The notes under the pieces were generated by a model that did not search any database, was not told where the DNA came from, and saw only the letters and a program-made list of their open reading frames with translations. 64,000 nucleotides of DNA from Guillardia theta CCMP2712 (taxonomy: Eukaryota > Cryptophyceae > Pyrenomonadales > Geminigeraceae): positions 27,819 through 91,818 of the forward strand of contig NW_005434509.1 of the NCBI RefSeq assembly GCF_000315625.1. Reading direction: 5' to 3'. Positions 49,501-60,902 of this stretch are shown piece by piece. Both the position numbers and the translations under genes were made by a program. How positions within the stretch are numbered: position 1 is the stretch's first letter; the number at the start of each line of letters is the position of its first letter.

Positions 49501-52500
49501 GAATTTGAACTATGAATTGTATCCGATCATCGCTAACCTGGCGACCAAGGACTTTTCACAAAAGAACCCGCTGGATATGTCGAGCACGTGCCTCTACCAA
49601 GCTACACCGAACCCTGGAGTCTCCAACACATTGACGTTCAGATTCAGGATGCAAACTGCCTTGTTGACGGAGTGCAGTCCCGTGCTGAGGGTGAGTATTG
49701 GACAAGACCTGTGCGGACTCTCCTCTGCAATGGGTGACCAAAACTTTAACTTGACTTATGCTTCCTCGGACAAGACTCTGTCGTTGACCCCCATCCGCAA
49801 CATTGATGGAACTACGGAGTTCAATGTTACCTTTACCAACCCCTTGACACAGCAGAATGCTCCGATGATCGCTTATTCGATGCTTCTTAACGGAGTCAGC
49901 TACTTTGCGAACCAGAGGATATATCTTTGTAGCGAGAAGTACAGCCTGGACAACTACATGGACTACAAAGCTTTGATGGTAGACAGCCCTAAATTCCTAC
50001 TGGTTACTGCAAACAGCTCAGCGACAACTTTTGTTCTTCAGTTCAAGTTCAACTTCAACTTGTGCGCTAATGGATACATTATTGTTGAAGGGTTCAACTA
50101 TGCCAGCACGGTGCAAGGATCGTCCACATCGAGCTCCATTCAGAGTGTACAGGCCTCGGGAGGATTGCTCACGATTGCTCTAACACCTGGACAGTGTATC
50201 CCAGCTCAGGAACTTGTGACCGTTTATCAACCGGTTACAGATGGAAGGTATCCCATCAGCTTCCTGGCCATCCGGGCCAACGGTTACATCCAGAATTCCT
50301 GCGGAGCAAAACGATTCTATGACCTCCCTCTGTTCACTGTTGACACCTCGTCCATCACAGCTACCTGGTATTCTTATTGGCAATCCCTCAAGTCCTCTGG
50401 CAACCTGCCCAGTGGGGTCAGTCTGCCAAGCGCACCTGGAAGCACCAGTGCAACAGTCTGTTCGACTTGCGTCGAGTCTCAGGCCGATTACACTTACAAC
50501 ATCACTCTTCAGTTCCGTTGCGATGCTAGCAAGGTCCAACGCTCCCAGCTTGAGACGGGAATCGACAGTCTGCTCTGCAAGAGTTCCACTTGCTCGGTTG
50601 TGGCTTCAAAGATAACAAGCATGTCCTATGATAACACGTATTCCCTGCTTGTTTCTCGTTCATGGTACACGGCTGATCAGGCTGCTGCATTCCTCCGCAG
50701 TATCTCGCAAGACAGCTACTTCCAATCGCAGTTTGGTGAGGGAATCTGCTTCCCCGTGATCACCACGTTCTCCCTGGGATCCGCAAACTATGATTGCGCC
50801 TCGTCTGGAGCTTGCACTGGCTTCACTCAGATCAGCTTTGGAGCCATAAGTTTTGGAGGAGCACAAGCTATCAGCTCCATGTCGTTGTATGAGCAGAGCG
50901 TGATCATGAAGTTTATCGCTGACAGCTTTGGCATGAACATGATGGACATCTCTGTTGAGTTCGCAGCTGGTGGAACCTTGTCAGTCATTTACTCGAATGC
51001 GGCCGCAGCTGCAGCTGCAGCTGCAGCCAACTCTACAGCGTCGTCGTCATCGTCCTCGTCCTCGGAAGTCTTGCTGGCCACGTCAATCGAACAGTTCAAG
51101 TCACAAGTCATCGGCGGGATCCGTAGTGCGAAGAATATCGCAAACAATGTTTCAGTGTCTTACCAGGTGGCTGTTGCTGATTTGACAACTGCGCCACTTC
51201 CGGTTCCGAGCACCTCCGGCACCTCGTCTACTACCAGCGGAACGTCGGGTGGAACATCGTCGGGTGGAACATCGTCGGGTGGAACATCAACCAGCACTTC
51301 GACATCGACTTCTCTTCCTCCCGGCACTCCACCCGGTGCTCCTTCGCCTGTCCCTGGAGGAAGCTGTGCGCCGCAGCCCCAACTGTCGTACGCGACCACC
51401 GTGGTACCAGCACCGAATGTCACTATAGCCACACCGACGACCACGGAGACTGTTGCTCCTGTTACACCCACGATCAACTTTGTGAACATCACTCAGTCGT
51501 CCTTCTACCCTTGTGAGAACAACACCATCTCGGTGTGCTTCTCCGTGAATGTGTTGATGGATAAGACGACAGCAACTGACCTCGCTGGTGAGACCGTGTC
51601 CACGTATTCCAACATCTCCATCACTGGCTTCGGAGGAGCATACATGCTCTACGACGGTGTGACCGGACCGACTGGCATTACCTTCTTATCTCGCGACTCT
51701 GATCGCTTGATTCTCAACGTGGAGAACCTTGGGAATACCACCCACCACTGCGTCTCTTTTGTGGTCAAGAACCCCGAGCTTCAGGCCTGCAAGAACCTCT
51801 CTATCAACGCGTACTGGCAGAATTTGCAAGGGAACAACACGGCAACAGCCAAGCTTGTGCCTGGAATCAGCGGAACGGTCTGTGGCAAGAATGCGAACAG
51901 CAACTTGTGCTCGTTGAACTCTGTCAGCCCCGTGTTGGACCTGTTGACTATTTCTCACTCCACTATCAACCCTTGCATGTACACTGACCTGGTTGTCAAG
52001 TTTAAGCTTAATGCTCCACTCCACGCATGTCAGCCAGGAAATGTCGTTCTGACCCTCAGTGGCCTGCAGAACACTCTCACGACAGCAACCAACAACGCAG
52101 CAACCGACATCTCATTGCTCCTCAATGGTCTCGCCGTGAACGGCAACTTGAGCACGGATGGTCTTTTGCGTCTTGACGTTCCTTCGACCATGTCTACATC
52201 AGCTGAAACCTGCACCGTGCAGAACATCACCTTCAGGTTGTTGAATTTGAACACCTCGAGGAACGGCGCCACAGTACAAGGCGACTTCTCCAAGGCCTTC
52301 CCGTCCCTCGCCGTCACGACTGCACAGAAGGAGGGCACAAATGATCCACTGGCTGTCAGCTCTGTCACCCTTCAAGTGTTGATGGCACAGAACAACTCAT
52401 GGCCCGGAAGTCTCAACATGATCACTGTGACCTTGAAGTCTAACATGGTCTTGCCTGTGCAGTGCCGCACTACTTTGGTGATTAACAACTTGGACGGAGC

Positions 52501-55500
52501 TTGCTTCGAGAACGTGTGTGTGGGTACCGGAAACCTCACTCTCATTGGTACCAGCGCATTCAATGCTGTTTGGAAGAGTGAGCTTGTGTCGGCCTCTACA
52601 AGGTCTTCTGTCACCCTTGCAGTTGTTGGCTCTGACCTCGACACCAACATCAACCCACTCACCTTCTCCTTCATCATCAACAACCCAGTCAAGGCCCAGG
52701 GCTCCCCGAAAGTCATCGTCACAGGCCGTGGCGTTGAAGTGGTGCAACGGACGGCTGAGATGAACCTGACCTCAATCCTTCCGAACCCGTGCTCCGATGC
52801 AGACTTCATCTGCGATCACGTCGCAGGAGACGCTGCTGTTCTCAAGGTAGATGATCCGATGTTCCTCCAGACGGGTGTCGAGCAATCGAACCCCTACCCA
52901 GGAATGACCAACACGATCTCGGTGGTCCTGCGCTCGAACATCCCGTTGACCGATCGATCCATCATTACCTTGTCGGCCTTGTCTGGCAGCCAGACGCCAT
53001 CTGGATCCGCTCTTGTGTTCTCCGGCGACACTTCGAACTTCGGCTCGAAGGTCTGGGACAAAGAGACTGAGAAGCTGACGTTGACGGTCAGCGGTACCAT
53101 CAAGGAAGGTACCAAGTTGTCCTTCAGCTTCCAGCTCAAGAATGGAGTCTGCGGGCAGGACTCGCCATCTGTGTGCGTGAGAGTCAGCAGAATCTCGGCG
53201 CCATGTAACCGATGCGCTTACGGTCAGTGCGGACAGTGTGTGGCGATCGCTCGTCAAATGCTCCAGCGCAACAAGACGAAGATCTTCGACTACGGAATGG
53301 CCCAGTGCAACTATACCAATTATGACCCGTCAGCAACAGTCCAGTACGGGAGGGCGTACGCAGAAGATTCTTATCCTCTCCGAATCTTCTCTCCTGCATT
53401 CATCATGCTCAAAGACTCCATCGGCCAGAGCACTTTCTCGCCAGCAATGAACAACACGATCTCGGTGACCCTGGCGTTGAACACCGCCTTGTTGGCCAAC
53501 CAGCAGATCACACTCCACGGTCTCAATTATGGCTCAGGCACCATGAACGTCGCCATTGAGAATGTAAGCTCTATCGTGGAGTCGGACTGCTATGGATCTG
53601 CTGCAGTCTTCAAACCTACAGGTTCGTACCAGAATGGGCAGTTGGTCATCACTGCGCAGTCCCAGACTGTGCCGGGCAAGAAGTATGCCTTCCAGTTCAC
53701 TTTGCTCAACCCAACTTGCAATCAGTCCATGTCAACCGTGTGGGTCGACGGAAGTTGCGCGCCCCGCATGGATCTGAATGCAACCGTGGGATCGGAGCCG
53801 AACTACGTGAGGCAACCGATGTTCATGGAGTCGTACATCTGGCAGGAGACTCCTTTGCCGTCCGTTAGCAACGTGATCCACGTGAACTTCTCTTCGAATG
53901 TCGACATTCCTAGCGGCAAGACATTGACAATCAACGGCTTGTACCGCACCATGACGCCCCAGTCATCCCTTGCGCTGTCTTCCAACTATCAGGTGGAGAG
54001 CTGGAGCAACGGCAGGCTCGTGATCAGGACCACCACAACTCTGGATCGCTCGACGTACCATCACTTCACCTTCACTCTGATGAATCCAGATTGCTGCCAA
54101 GATCCGACCGATGTCATCACGCTGTCTGCAGGCTACGCATGCTTCAGTCCGATTAACCTTGTCAAACGGCAGTCTAAGACCCTCCTCTCGAACATCAAGG
54201 ATGGAGCCGATGTCGAGTCGAAGCCTCTCTACGTTCGTTGCGCGCAGTTTGACGTTGCCCAGATCTCATCAGACACTGACATGCCCTGTGTTGACGCCAA
54301 CATCACGGTCACGATCAAGATTAACGTCGCTCTTACCTCTGCCAACAACATCTCCTTCACCATCCGCGGACTCGCCAACACCCTCACAACGGTGCCACCC
54401 CCGGGTGCAGCAACGACTGTGAACAACACCAACATCACGATCCCTCCCAAGCTGACCAACATCACCATGCTCAACATCAGTTCCAACGGAGTCTTCGAGA
54501 GCCCTGCAGCATTCAACACGGTGACCGGTGAGCTGGTGTTGGTTGTGGTGCAGGATGTTGGTTACTCCGAAACTGTATCCGCCTCCTTTGTGCTGATCAA
54601 TCCAAAGAAACCAGGAGCTTCCTCGTTCGAGATCGTTCCCCAGCATGTCTGCAACCTCACCAAATCTAGTCTCACGGCTGCCAACCCCGTGCTAAATGTC
54701 GCGCAAGGTTACTTCATGAGGGTGTATGCATCGCAGATAACTGAAGTTCCCTGCGCTGCCAACACCATCACTGTCACATTCAAATCCAGTGTACAGCTCT
54801 CTGGCTCGAAGTATCACTGCAACACCAAGATCTACATGTACGGGTTGGACGGGGCTTGTGTCAACGGTACAGATGTCTCGGGAGTGAACGGCACAATTCT
54901 CCCACAGAAGGAGCTGACTATCGCCGGGGCTGGTGCTAGCAAGATCAGCTCGATGCTCTTCTACCCTGACACCAGGATGTTCACTCTGCAACTCACTGGA
55001 GATGTGATGGCGAAGGAAGAAATCGTGTTCTCGTTCGATGTCAAGAATCCCCCGTACGCACAGACTGCTCCAGACATCTACATGAATTCCACTGACGTCG
55101 ACATCTCTACCGTCAAGATCTCAAGGCCCAGCGACTCACAGATCACCAACTATGCCCAGGATCCGCTTGATGTCAAGGTACCAAAGTTCACCAAGAAGAC
55201 CATCGGACAGTCAACGGCTTATCCGGGAGCTCAGAACGTCCTGACGGTGACTCTCCAGGCTAACGTGGACCTCGAGCCAGGCAGCGTCATCATCTTGGCC
55301 TCCTTCGGCAAAGCCAACGCCACTGACGGTACCTTGGCTCTCTCCAACGTCGGCGACTTGAACTCCACGTCATATTTCTCCGACCGTGTTGGTGGTACCG
55401 CTAACCAGGCGCTCTGGAATGAACTTGACAAGAACCTCAAGCTGTTTGTCTTGACGAAGATTCCCAGTGGCACGGACCTGAAGTTCAAGTTCACCCTGAC

Positions 55501-58500
55501 CAACCCAACCTGCCGTCAAAACGCTGCTAAGATTTGCGTGCGTGCCCGTGCGGTGTGCACGTGTGACCAGAACCTTGTGATCGCAAGGAGAATCATGGAC
55601 CAGGACACGCAGAACAGCGGGGACTGCAACTCTCGTCTTGGAGATGCCGCCCCCTTGTTGATCAGACCATCCAACATCTTGAACGCAACGATCCAACAGA
55701 GTTCACACTACCCACTGAAGAGCAACAGCATCACAATCTCTTTCTACCTCCAGGCCACCATCAGAGCATCTCAGAAGCTCCGTATTACCAACTTGAAACA
55801 AGCTCTGGCTCCCGACGCTCCGCTCCCATCATCACTCACGTTGGGTGGTAGCAGTGTCTCTGGTGCATCTTGGAGTGCCAACGACCTTTTGGTTCCGGTC
55901 GCCTCTGATCTAGCCTCTTGCACCAGCCATACCATCACGTTCACGGTCACCAACGGCAAGTGCTACAAGGACGCGATACCGCTCAACATCTCACTCGTCG
56001 ATTCCTGCGAGCCTCAGACTCCGTTGCAGCCTCAGCAGTTGCAAGAATGCGGACTCATCTCCACTCCATTCCAGGTCCACGGCAGCTGCGACAGCTTGTC
56101 AACTACAGCCAAGTTCACGACGTACAATGTGTCCCAGTCGTCTTCCTACCCTGGCTGCGCGAATGTTATCACTGTGAGCTTCCAGACTACTGTCCCCATC
56201 CTGGTCTCAGCTGGTCAGAGGCTGGAGCTCTCGTTGAACTTCGACAAGTTCTGCTTCCAGGACATCACCTGGAACATGTCTGGTGATCCCAACATTGGCA
56301 GAGTCACATTGGACAACGCTGCCTTCTCTAGCAACGAGGCTTACTGGTACAAGTCCAGCATGAAGATGATACTGAACATCACGCAAGACATCGATGCTTG
56401 CACCATGTACAACTTCTCCTTCACCATCATCAACAACTACACGGCGTCCCAGGCCCAGACGATCCAAATGAGGACCTTGGGCGAGGTCACCCTACCCTCG
56501 GTCAACCTGCTTTCCCCTGCTGACAAGATCTCCAGCCTCCCGAGCTCGGAGGCTGGAGATCGTGCACCGTTCAAGGTCTTGAGCCCCGTTTTCATCACCA
56601 AGAAGATCAATCAGAACAATCCCCACCCAGGCGCGGACAACACGATCAATGTAACTTTCGCCGTGTCCGGAAAGCTCAGCAACGGCACTCGAATCTACAT
56701 CTCGAACCTTGATGGGGCTGTGGCAGCGGATGGCGATATCACCTTGTCAGGAGACAGCGCTTCCTACTTCAACAGCCTCCCGGGAACTTCCAGCAAGGGT
56801 ACCTGGGTGAACTGTGAGAAGGTGCTGATCCTCGTGCTGAATCGTGACGTGTGTGATGGCACCGACCTCAAGATTTCCTTTAAAGTGAAGAACCCTGTCG
56901 ACCCTCAGGTGTGTGTCGATGCCAAGATCAACGCCACGGGCATCAGAAACTGCCAGGGCGCCATGTTCAACATCGGCTCTACCATGATGGACAAGGATAC
57001 CTCAGAGCTCACGACCATCTCTGGCGCTGGTTACGGAGACGCCTGCGCGCTTGTTGTCTGGCCAGCAGCGTTCTGTGTCAAGAGCATTGGTCAGTCGTCC
57101 TCCACTCCTTGCGAAGTCAACACCATCACCGTCACTATCGCCACCAACGTTCCATTCCCCAGCTCCATCACCTGGCCCGATGGCAGCCCTATGACTTACC
57201 CGAGCATCAGGCTCCTCGGGTTCTCGGGCGCGAGAGTGAGCAGCACCAACGGAATGATCGACGTTGCTGGCGCTTCCTCCTCGACGTTCCGTGGGTCTAA
57301 GACTAGCAATGACGCCAAGGCCTTTGTCGAGACCATCGGGGCGAAGTTGGCCGTGACGGTCTACATCGCTAGCAACGACTGCTGCCAGCCCAACTCCAAC
57401 AAAACCTCGTTTGTCTTCACGTTCGACGTTATCAACCCTAAGGTGAAGCCGGCGATCCTGGAGGCAGTTAGCATCGAAGCTACCGGCATCCCCATCATCA
57501 TCAGCTCCATGAACGATGTGTTGGATAGCAGGCCAATGAACATCCAGTCGCCCGCCTTCTCCGTCAACACCATCACGCAGAGCTCGAGCTACCCTTGCGC
57601 TAGCAACACCATCACCGTCCAGTTCTCGCTCACTAAGCCGATTGGAACATCTTGCTCGGACTTGAGGCTCATCATCAGCAACGTGGGCATCCCATCCCAG
57701 CCCCTCCCGTCCGTTACCGCAGGGTCAAGCTTCCTTGCTGCACCGGATTGGAAGGTCAACGTGTCTAACGGCTACTGGAACAACGCGTCGGTGGAGTTCA
57801 AGCTGAATTCCTTGGATGCTTCGACCACCGTCACCATCCAGTTCCAGCTGACCAACTCGCACATCCCAGCAGTCAACCACCTGATCCGCAACATCAGCAT
57901 CCCAGGAGTCGTCAAGGACTCTCCAGCTCTGCAGGTTTCCACCGGCCACAACCCATTGACCGTAGTCGCGCCTGAGTTCATGGACAGCAACTCCGTCCAG
58001 ACCGTGCCTTACCCCTCGACCCCGAACACCATTAGCATCTCTCTGAGGGCGAACGTGCTGCTCGGAACCGCTTGCAAGACCACGATCACGATCGCTGGTT
58101 TCACAGGTATCTGCATCACCGACGTTCCTAACAGCGTGACTGTGAACATCCCGAGCGTGTCTGACAGCAACGTGACCAAGCGCTGGGATTCCACCACCTC
58201 ATCGCTGGTTGTTGAAATCGACGCTCGCTCGACCGTGACAGGAAGTGACAACATGAATGTTAGCATCTCGGTCACCAACCCGTCATCCTCCCAGCCCGCC
58301 CCATCGCTCACCGTCTCTGGTGCGATCGTGCCAACTTCCGGGGTTCCTACTCAGTACAGTCCGTCCCCTTACAAGTTGAAGCAGAACGCGGCCGGAGTCA
58401 TCCCCAGCGCCGTGGTGTACGCGGGTACAGCACAGGATGGCGTTCCTCTCGAAGTCCGCGGCTCTGCCAGCTTTGTAACCAAGACCATCTCACAGTCGTC

Positions 58501-60902
58501 CGCAGAGCCTGGAGGCTCCAACGTCATCACCGTCACCTTCCAGACCAGCGTTCCTCTCACTCAGAGCTCTCTCATCACTCTCAGTGGCTTCAAACCCCTT
58601 GGAACCGTCAGCCTCACTGCAACTGGCTTCGATCTTGACAGCTCGAGCACCAACACTAGTGTAGTGATCAAGAGGAGCTCTGGTTCAGGAGCAACGGTTG
58701 CTGGTACTAACTACACTCTGCAACTGGGCGTGACCAATCCCACCAAGCATACGCTCAGCCCCGTCATCTACATCGAGACCAGCGAGATTGCAACCATTCG
58801 ATCGCCGTTGGACGTCATCCGCGTACCTACCAACATCACGGATATGCAAGGCAACAGTGTCACGGCACCGCTCAACTACTCCGATCCTCAGTTCGTGGAC
58901 CATCCGCGCCTGTACCTCGGTTTGGGCTATCAGGACTCCGCTGGCACCCCCAACAACGTTCAGCCCTTCTCGATCGATTTCAAGAGCAACATCGATATCG
59001 CGTCCACCACGGCCAACCCAGTCTACGTGGTTGTGTACCCCATCGTGGGAGTCAAGTCGCTTGTCAGTGTAGCGGGCGATGCAGTTGAGAACTGCACTTC
59101 CTGCTCCGCTAGTCTCGCTGAGCTCAAGGACACAGAGCTCAGGATGAAAGTCAAGTCCATCACCAAGGACAGCACCAACACCATCACCGTCCAGGTCAAG
59201 AACGGCATGCAAGCGCAGGACGGACAGGCTCTTAGCTTGAAGATCGTGTCTCCAACCCAGGACTTGGACTTCTTCCCCATCCCTCTCGGCAAGAAGACGG
59301 ACAAGATCCTGCCGTTGGCGATCAAGCCCAGCGTCTCCTTCACCACCAAGAGCATCGGCATCCTCTCTGCCAACACTCCGCCGGGCGCCACCAACACCAT
59401 CAGCGTGACCGTGCAGCCGGCGTACCCGCTCTTGGGAGACGACATGTCTGAGATCACCATCAGTGGTCTGGTCGGTGCCTACAACGAGGACGGCCTCCTC
59501 CCGCTTTTGAAGGGAACCCCAACCTTCAAGTCCAACGCTCGTTGGAGTAAGAACAGCGGCACCGTCGTTGTGTCCGTGGCTGCCGGCAAGACCGTGTCGA
59601 GCACCAACACCACCGAGTTCTCCTTCGACCTCATGAGCCCCATGTACGAACAGGATGGCACCAACAAGGTCTACATCTCAGCGTCTGGCAGCAACCCGTA
59701 CAGCCTGAGCGACATGACCGTCGCCTCGAACCTGTACTTCTTCAAGGTCGTCAGCGCTAGCTTCAGCACCAAAACCATCTCTCCCGGCAACTCGGCTCCT
59801 GGCGAGTCCAATATCCTCACCATCAACCTCGCGGTCAGCAACACCGTGCTTGACCTCTACCGCCGCTCGGTCATCACCATCGAGGGCTTGACTGGCACGC
59901 AGACCGCTGACTCAGACTTGCTGGACATCACGCCCACCAACAGCAGCACTTACCTCTACTCTCCTGCCTCCGTTGTGCTCGTCGTGCCAGACGCCAGCTG
60001 CAGCTCCAAGTTCAGGTTGAACTCCACCAGCACGACTTACACGGCCGGCATCACCAACAAGACCATCATCTTCCTCAACGGCACGTGCATGGGCAAGACA
60101 GCTTCTGTCAGCAGCTTCACCTCCGACTCTTGCGTGTCGATCACCCTCGACGACGCCACTGCCATGTCCACCTGCGTCAAGAAGGGAGACATGCAGCCAG
60201 TCGGCAGGGTCTCGACGGCACAATGGACGCGAGCTAGCGGCAAGCTTGTGATGGGAGTCGGCAGCACCATCGACTCCACATCGACTGAGTTCAAGGTGAC
60301 GGTCAAAAACCCGGTGCTGGCGCAACCTGCCGCTCAGGTCGTCGTCATGGCCGGAGGAAAGAACACCATCCCTGCCGAGCTCATGAGCGGACAGGTTCTC
60401 CAGATCACCCGGGCCTCCAGCGGCAGCCGCGTTGTTACCAGCTGCACGTGCACTGGTGGTTCTTCATGCAGCTGCACAGGCGCCTTCTCCGGCCTCTCGT
60501 CAGGGTAAGAACTCCCTCCCACCTCTTCTCCACTCCTCCCTTCCTATCAGTGCCCTCTCAATCCCTCCTTCCTTTCTTTCCTCTCCTCAGTCACTGCTTG
60601 TTGTCCCTGTCCTCTAGTCTGACGTTGTGTGCAGGACAAAGAGCTTGACTGTGGAGGTTCAGTGCAACAACCTGAAGAAGATCAGCAGCATTACTGCAGG
60701 AGGTTCGACTATCTCTTCCAGTGCCATCCTTGCGATCCCCTCAACCTGCAAGGACGCTTGCGACGTCTACCAGAGTGTCCTCTCCGACCAGGCAGTGACT
60801 GTCAGCGGCGACACGTTCAACGTCGTCGTGGCGGCCGAGTACAACGCGGCCGACTACTGCAACGCAGGCAGCCAGTTCAAGGCGATCTTCTATCTACAGT
60901 GA
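22527..60902 (+). CDS. Giant secreted tandem-repeat protein (about 12,660 residues)
   Basis: Exons 22527-22596, 22646-22746, 22796-23004, 23057-23524, 23581-24680, 24727-60504 and 60635-60902. The lengths total 37,994 nt, which becomes an exact multiple of 3 when one missing base near 46,855-46,870 is allowed for, giving about 12,664 residues. The start MQAARGRRRHRPRAMLLF leads into a signal peptide (LVFALGLGTALSS), so the product should enter the secretory pathway. I count about 70 units of roughly 170 residues. Each unit starts QSSPxPCxxNTIxVxFxxNxP, then has ITLSGLxG, GxWxxxxGxLxLxL and YxFSFxLxNPxxxQ: alternating strands, probably a beta-sandwich. N-glycosylation sequons are abundant. No transmembrane segment or catalytic motif is seen. 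A role in cell surface, flagellar hair or extracellular matrix is a guess. The stop at 60900-60902 overlaps a donor-like GTGAGT, so another exon is possible. Two separate genes split near 46.9 kb is the main alternative. Confidence 0.85.
22569..22666 (+). other. Signal-peptide coding region of the giant protein (spans intron 1)
   Basis: Residues 15 to about 31 (MLLFLVFALGLGTALSS) form a hydrophobic core with small residues before SQP, typical of a cleaved secretory signal. The 14 residues before the second Met are Arg-rich, so translation may begin at the Met encoded at 22569 instead of 22527. Intron 1 (22597-22645) interrupts the codon for the Gly after FAL. Confidence 0.7.
25984..26290 (+). 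other. Cys-rich, sequon-rich insert 1 in the giant protein
   Basis: Inserted before the unit starting VYQSSSVPGADN. It contains many Asn-x-Thr sequons (NVTNYT, NWTET) followed by a dense cysteine cluster, CKKCPPADCTDCAKCNVCGD, then CKTDC. The C-x2-C spacing could make a knotted disulfide module; as a secreted protein a zinc site is less likely. Confidence 0.75.
30198..30318 (+). other. Asn/Ser/Thr-rich low-complexity segment in the giant protein
   Basis: Encodes runs such as NNTNSSNSTGSSNSTNSSLS with about eight overlapping N-glycosylation sequons, inserted inside a unit. It is likely a heavily glycosylated, extended loop. Confidence 0.8.
32745..33010 (+). other. Cys-rich, sequon-rich insert 2 in the giant protein
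   Basis: Located at the end of a unit. CGSRCSWSQDTCSDACYTTNC is followed by a Tyr/Asn/Thr-rich stretch with NETT, NITSYYNETT and CDNRSD. Its composition resembles insert 1 (25984-26290), although the order of the Cys and sequon parts is reversed. Confidence 0.7.
37130..37480 (+). other. Non-repeat module in the giant protein
   Basis: Between two units lies a stretch without the unit motifs. It reads as a long helix (LQTQFLNTLESNLRHAKILW), then strands (NVSIQSASSIEIHLYTTEV) and a second helix (DTIKQTITDSLPS). The helix-strand-helix order and length resemble small ferredoxin-like/SEA-type modules found in surface proteins, but this is an inference from pattern only. Comparable stretches occur at about 41,985-42,170, 50,345-50,700 and 50,860-51,180. 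Confidence 0.45.
42175..42245 (+). other. Short tandem repeat and dibasic site in the giant protein
   Basis: An 18-bp DNA repeat (ACATCAAACACGGTGACT) occurs twice and encodes TSNTVT TSNTVT, followed by AATRRLLEEELESD. The Arg-Arg-Leu-Leu before an acidic stretch, between a non-repeat module and a new unit, could be an exposed processing site. This is inferred from sequence only. Confidence 0.5.
44682..45884 (+). repeat. Internal duplication in the giant exon, copy 1
   Basis: Three blocks (44682-44979, about 45080-45400 and 45531-45884) are nearly identical in DNA to three blocks of copy 2. They are separated by stretches (44980-45079 and 45401-45530) that are strongly diverged between the copies. 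The identical blocks are distinctly richer in C/G-ending codons than the flanking coding DNA. Confidence 0.9.
46557..47755 (+). repeat. Internal duplication in the giant exon, copy 2
   Basis: Blocks 46557-46854, about 46948-47268 and 47402-47755 match copy 1 with offsets of 1875, 1868 and 1871 bp. The apparent -1 frameshift of the giant exon falls within 20 bp after the first identical block ends at 46854. Confidence 0.9.
50998..51066 (+). other. Poly-Ala/poly-Ser segment in the giant protein
   Basis: GCAGCT-type repeats encode a run of nine Ala (N-A9-NSTA), followed by eight Ser encoded by TCG/TCA/TCC. A likely flexible linker between non-repeat modules. Confidence 0.85.
51196..51375 (+). 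other. Ser/Thr/Gly then Pro-rich hinge in the giant protein
   Basis: Encodes three copies of SSGGT made from a 15-bp DNA repeat, then alternating Ser-Thr (TSTSTSTSTS) and a Pro-rich stretch (LPPGTPPGAPSPVPGG). This is the longest linker in the protein. It separates the Cys-type units and non-repeat modules upstream from the downstream part of the protein. Confidence 0.85.
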
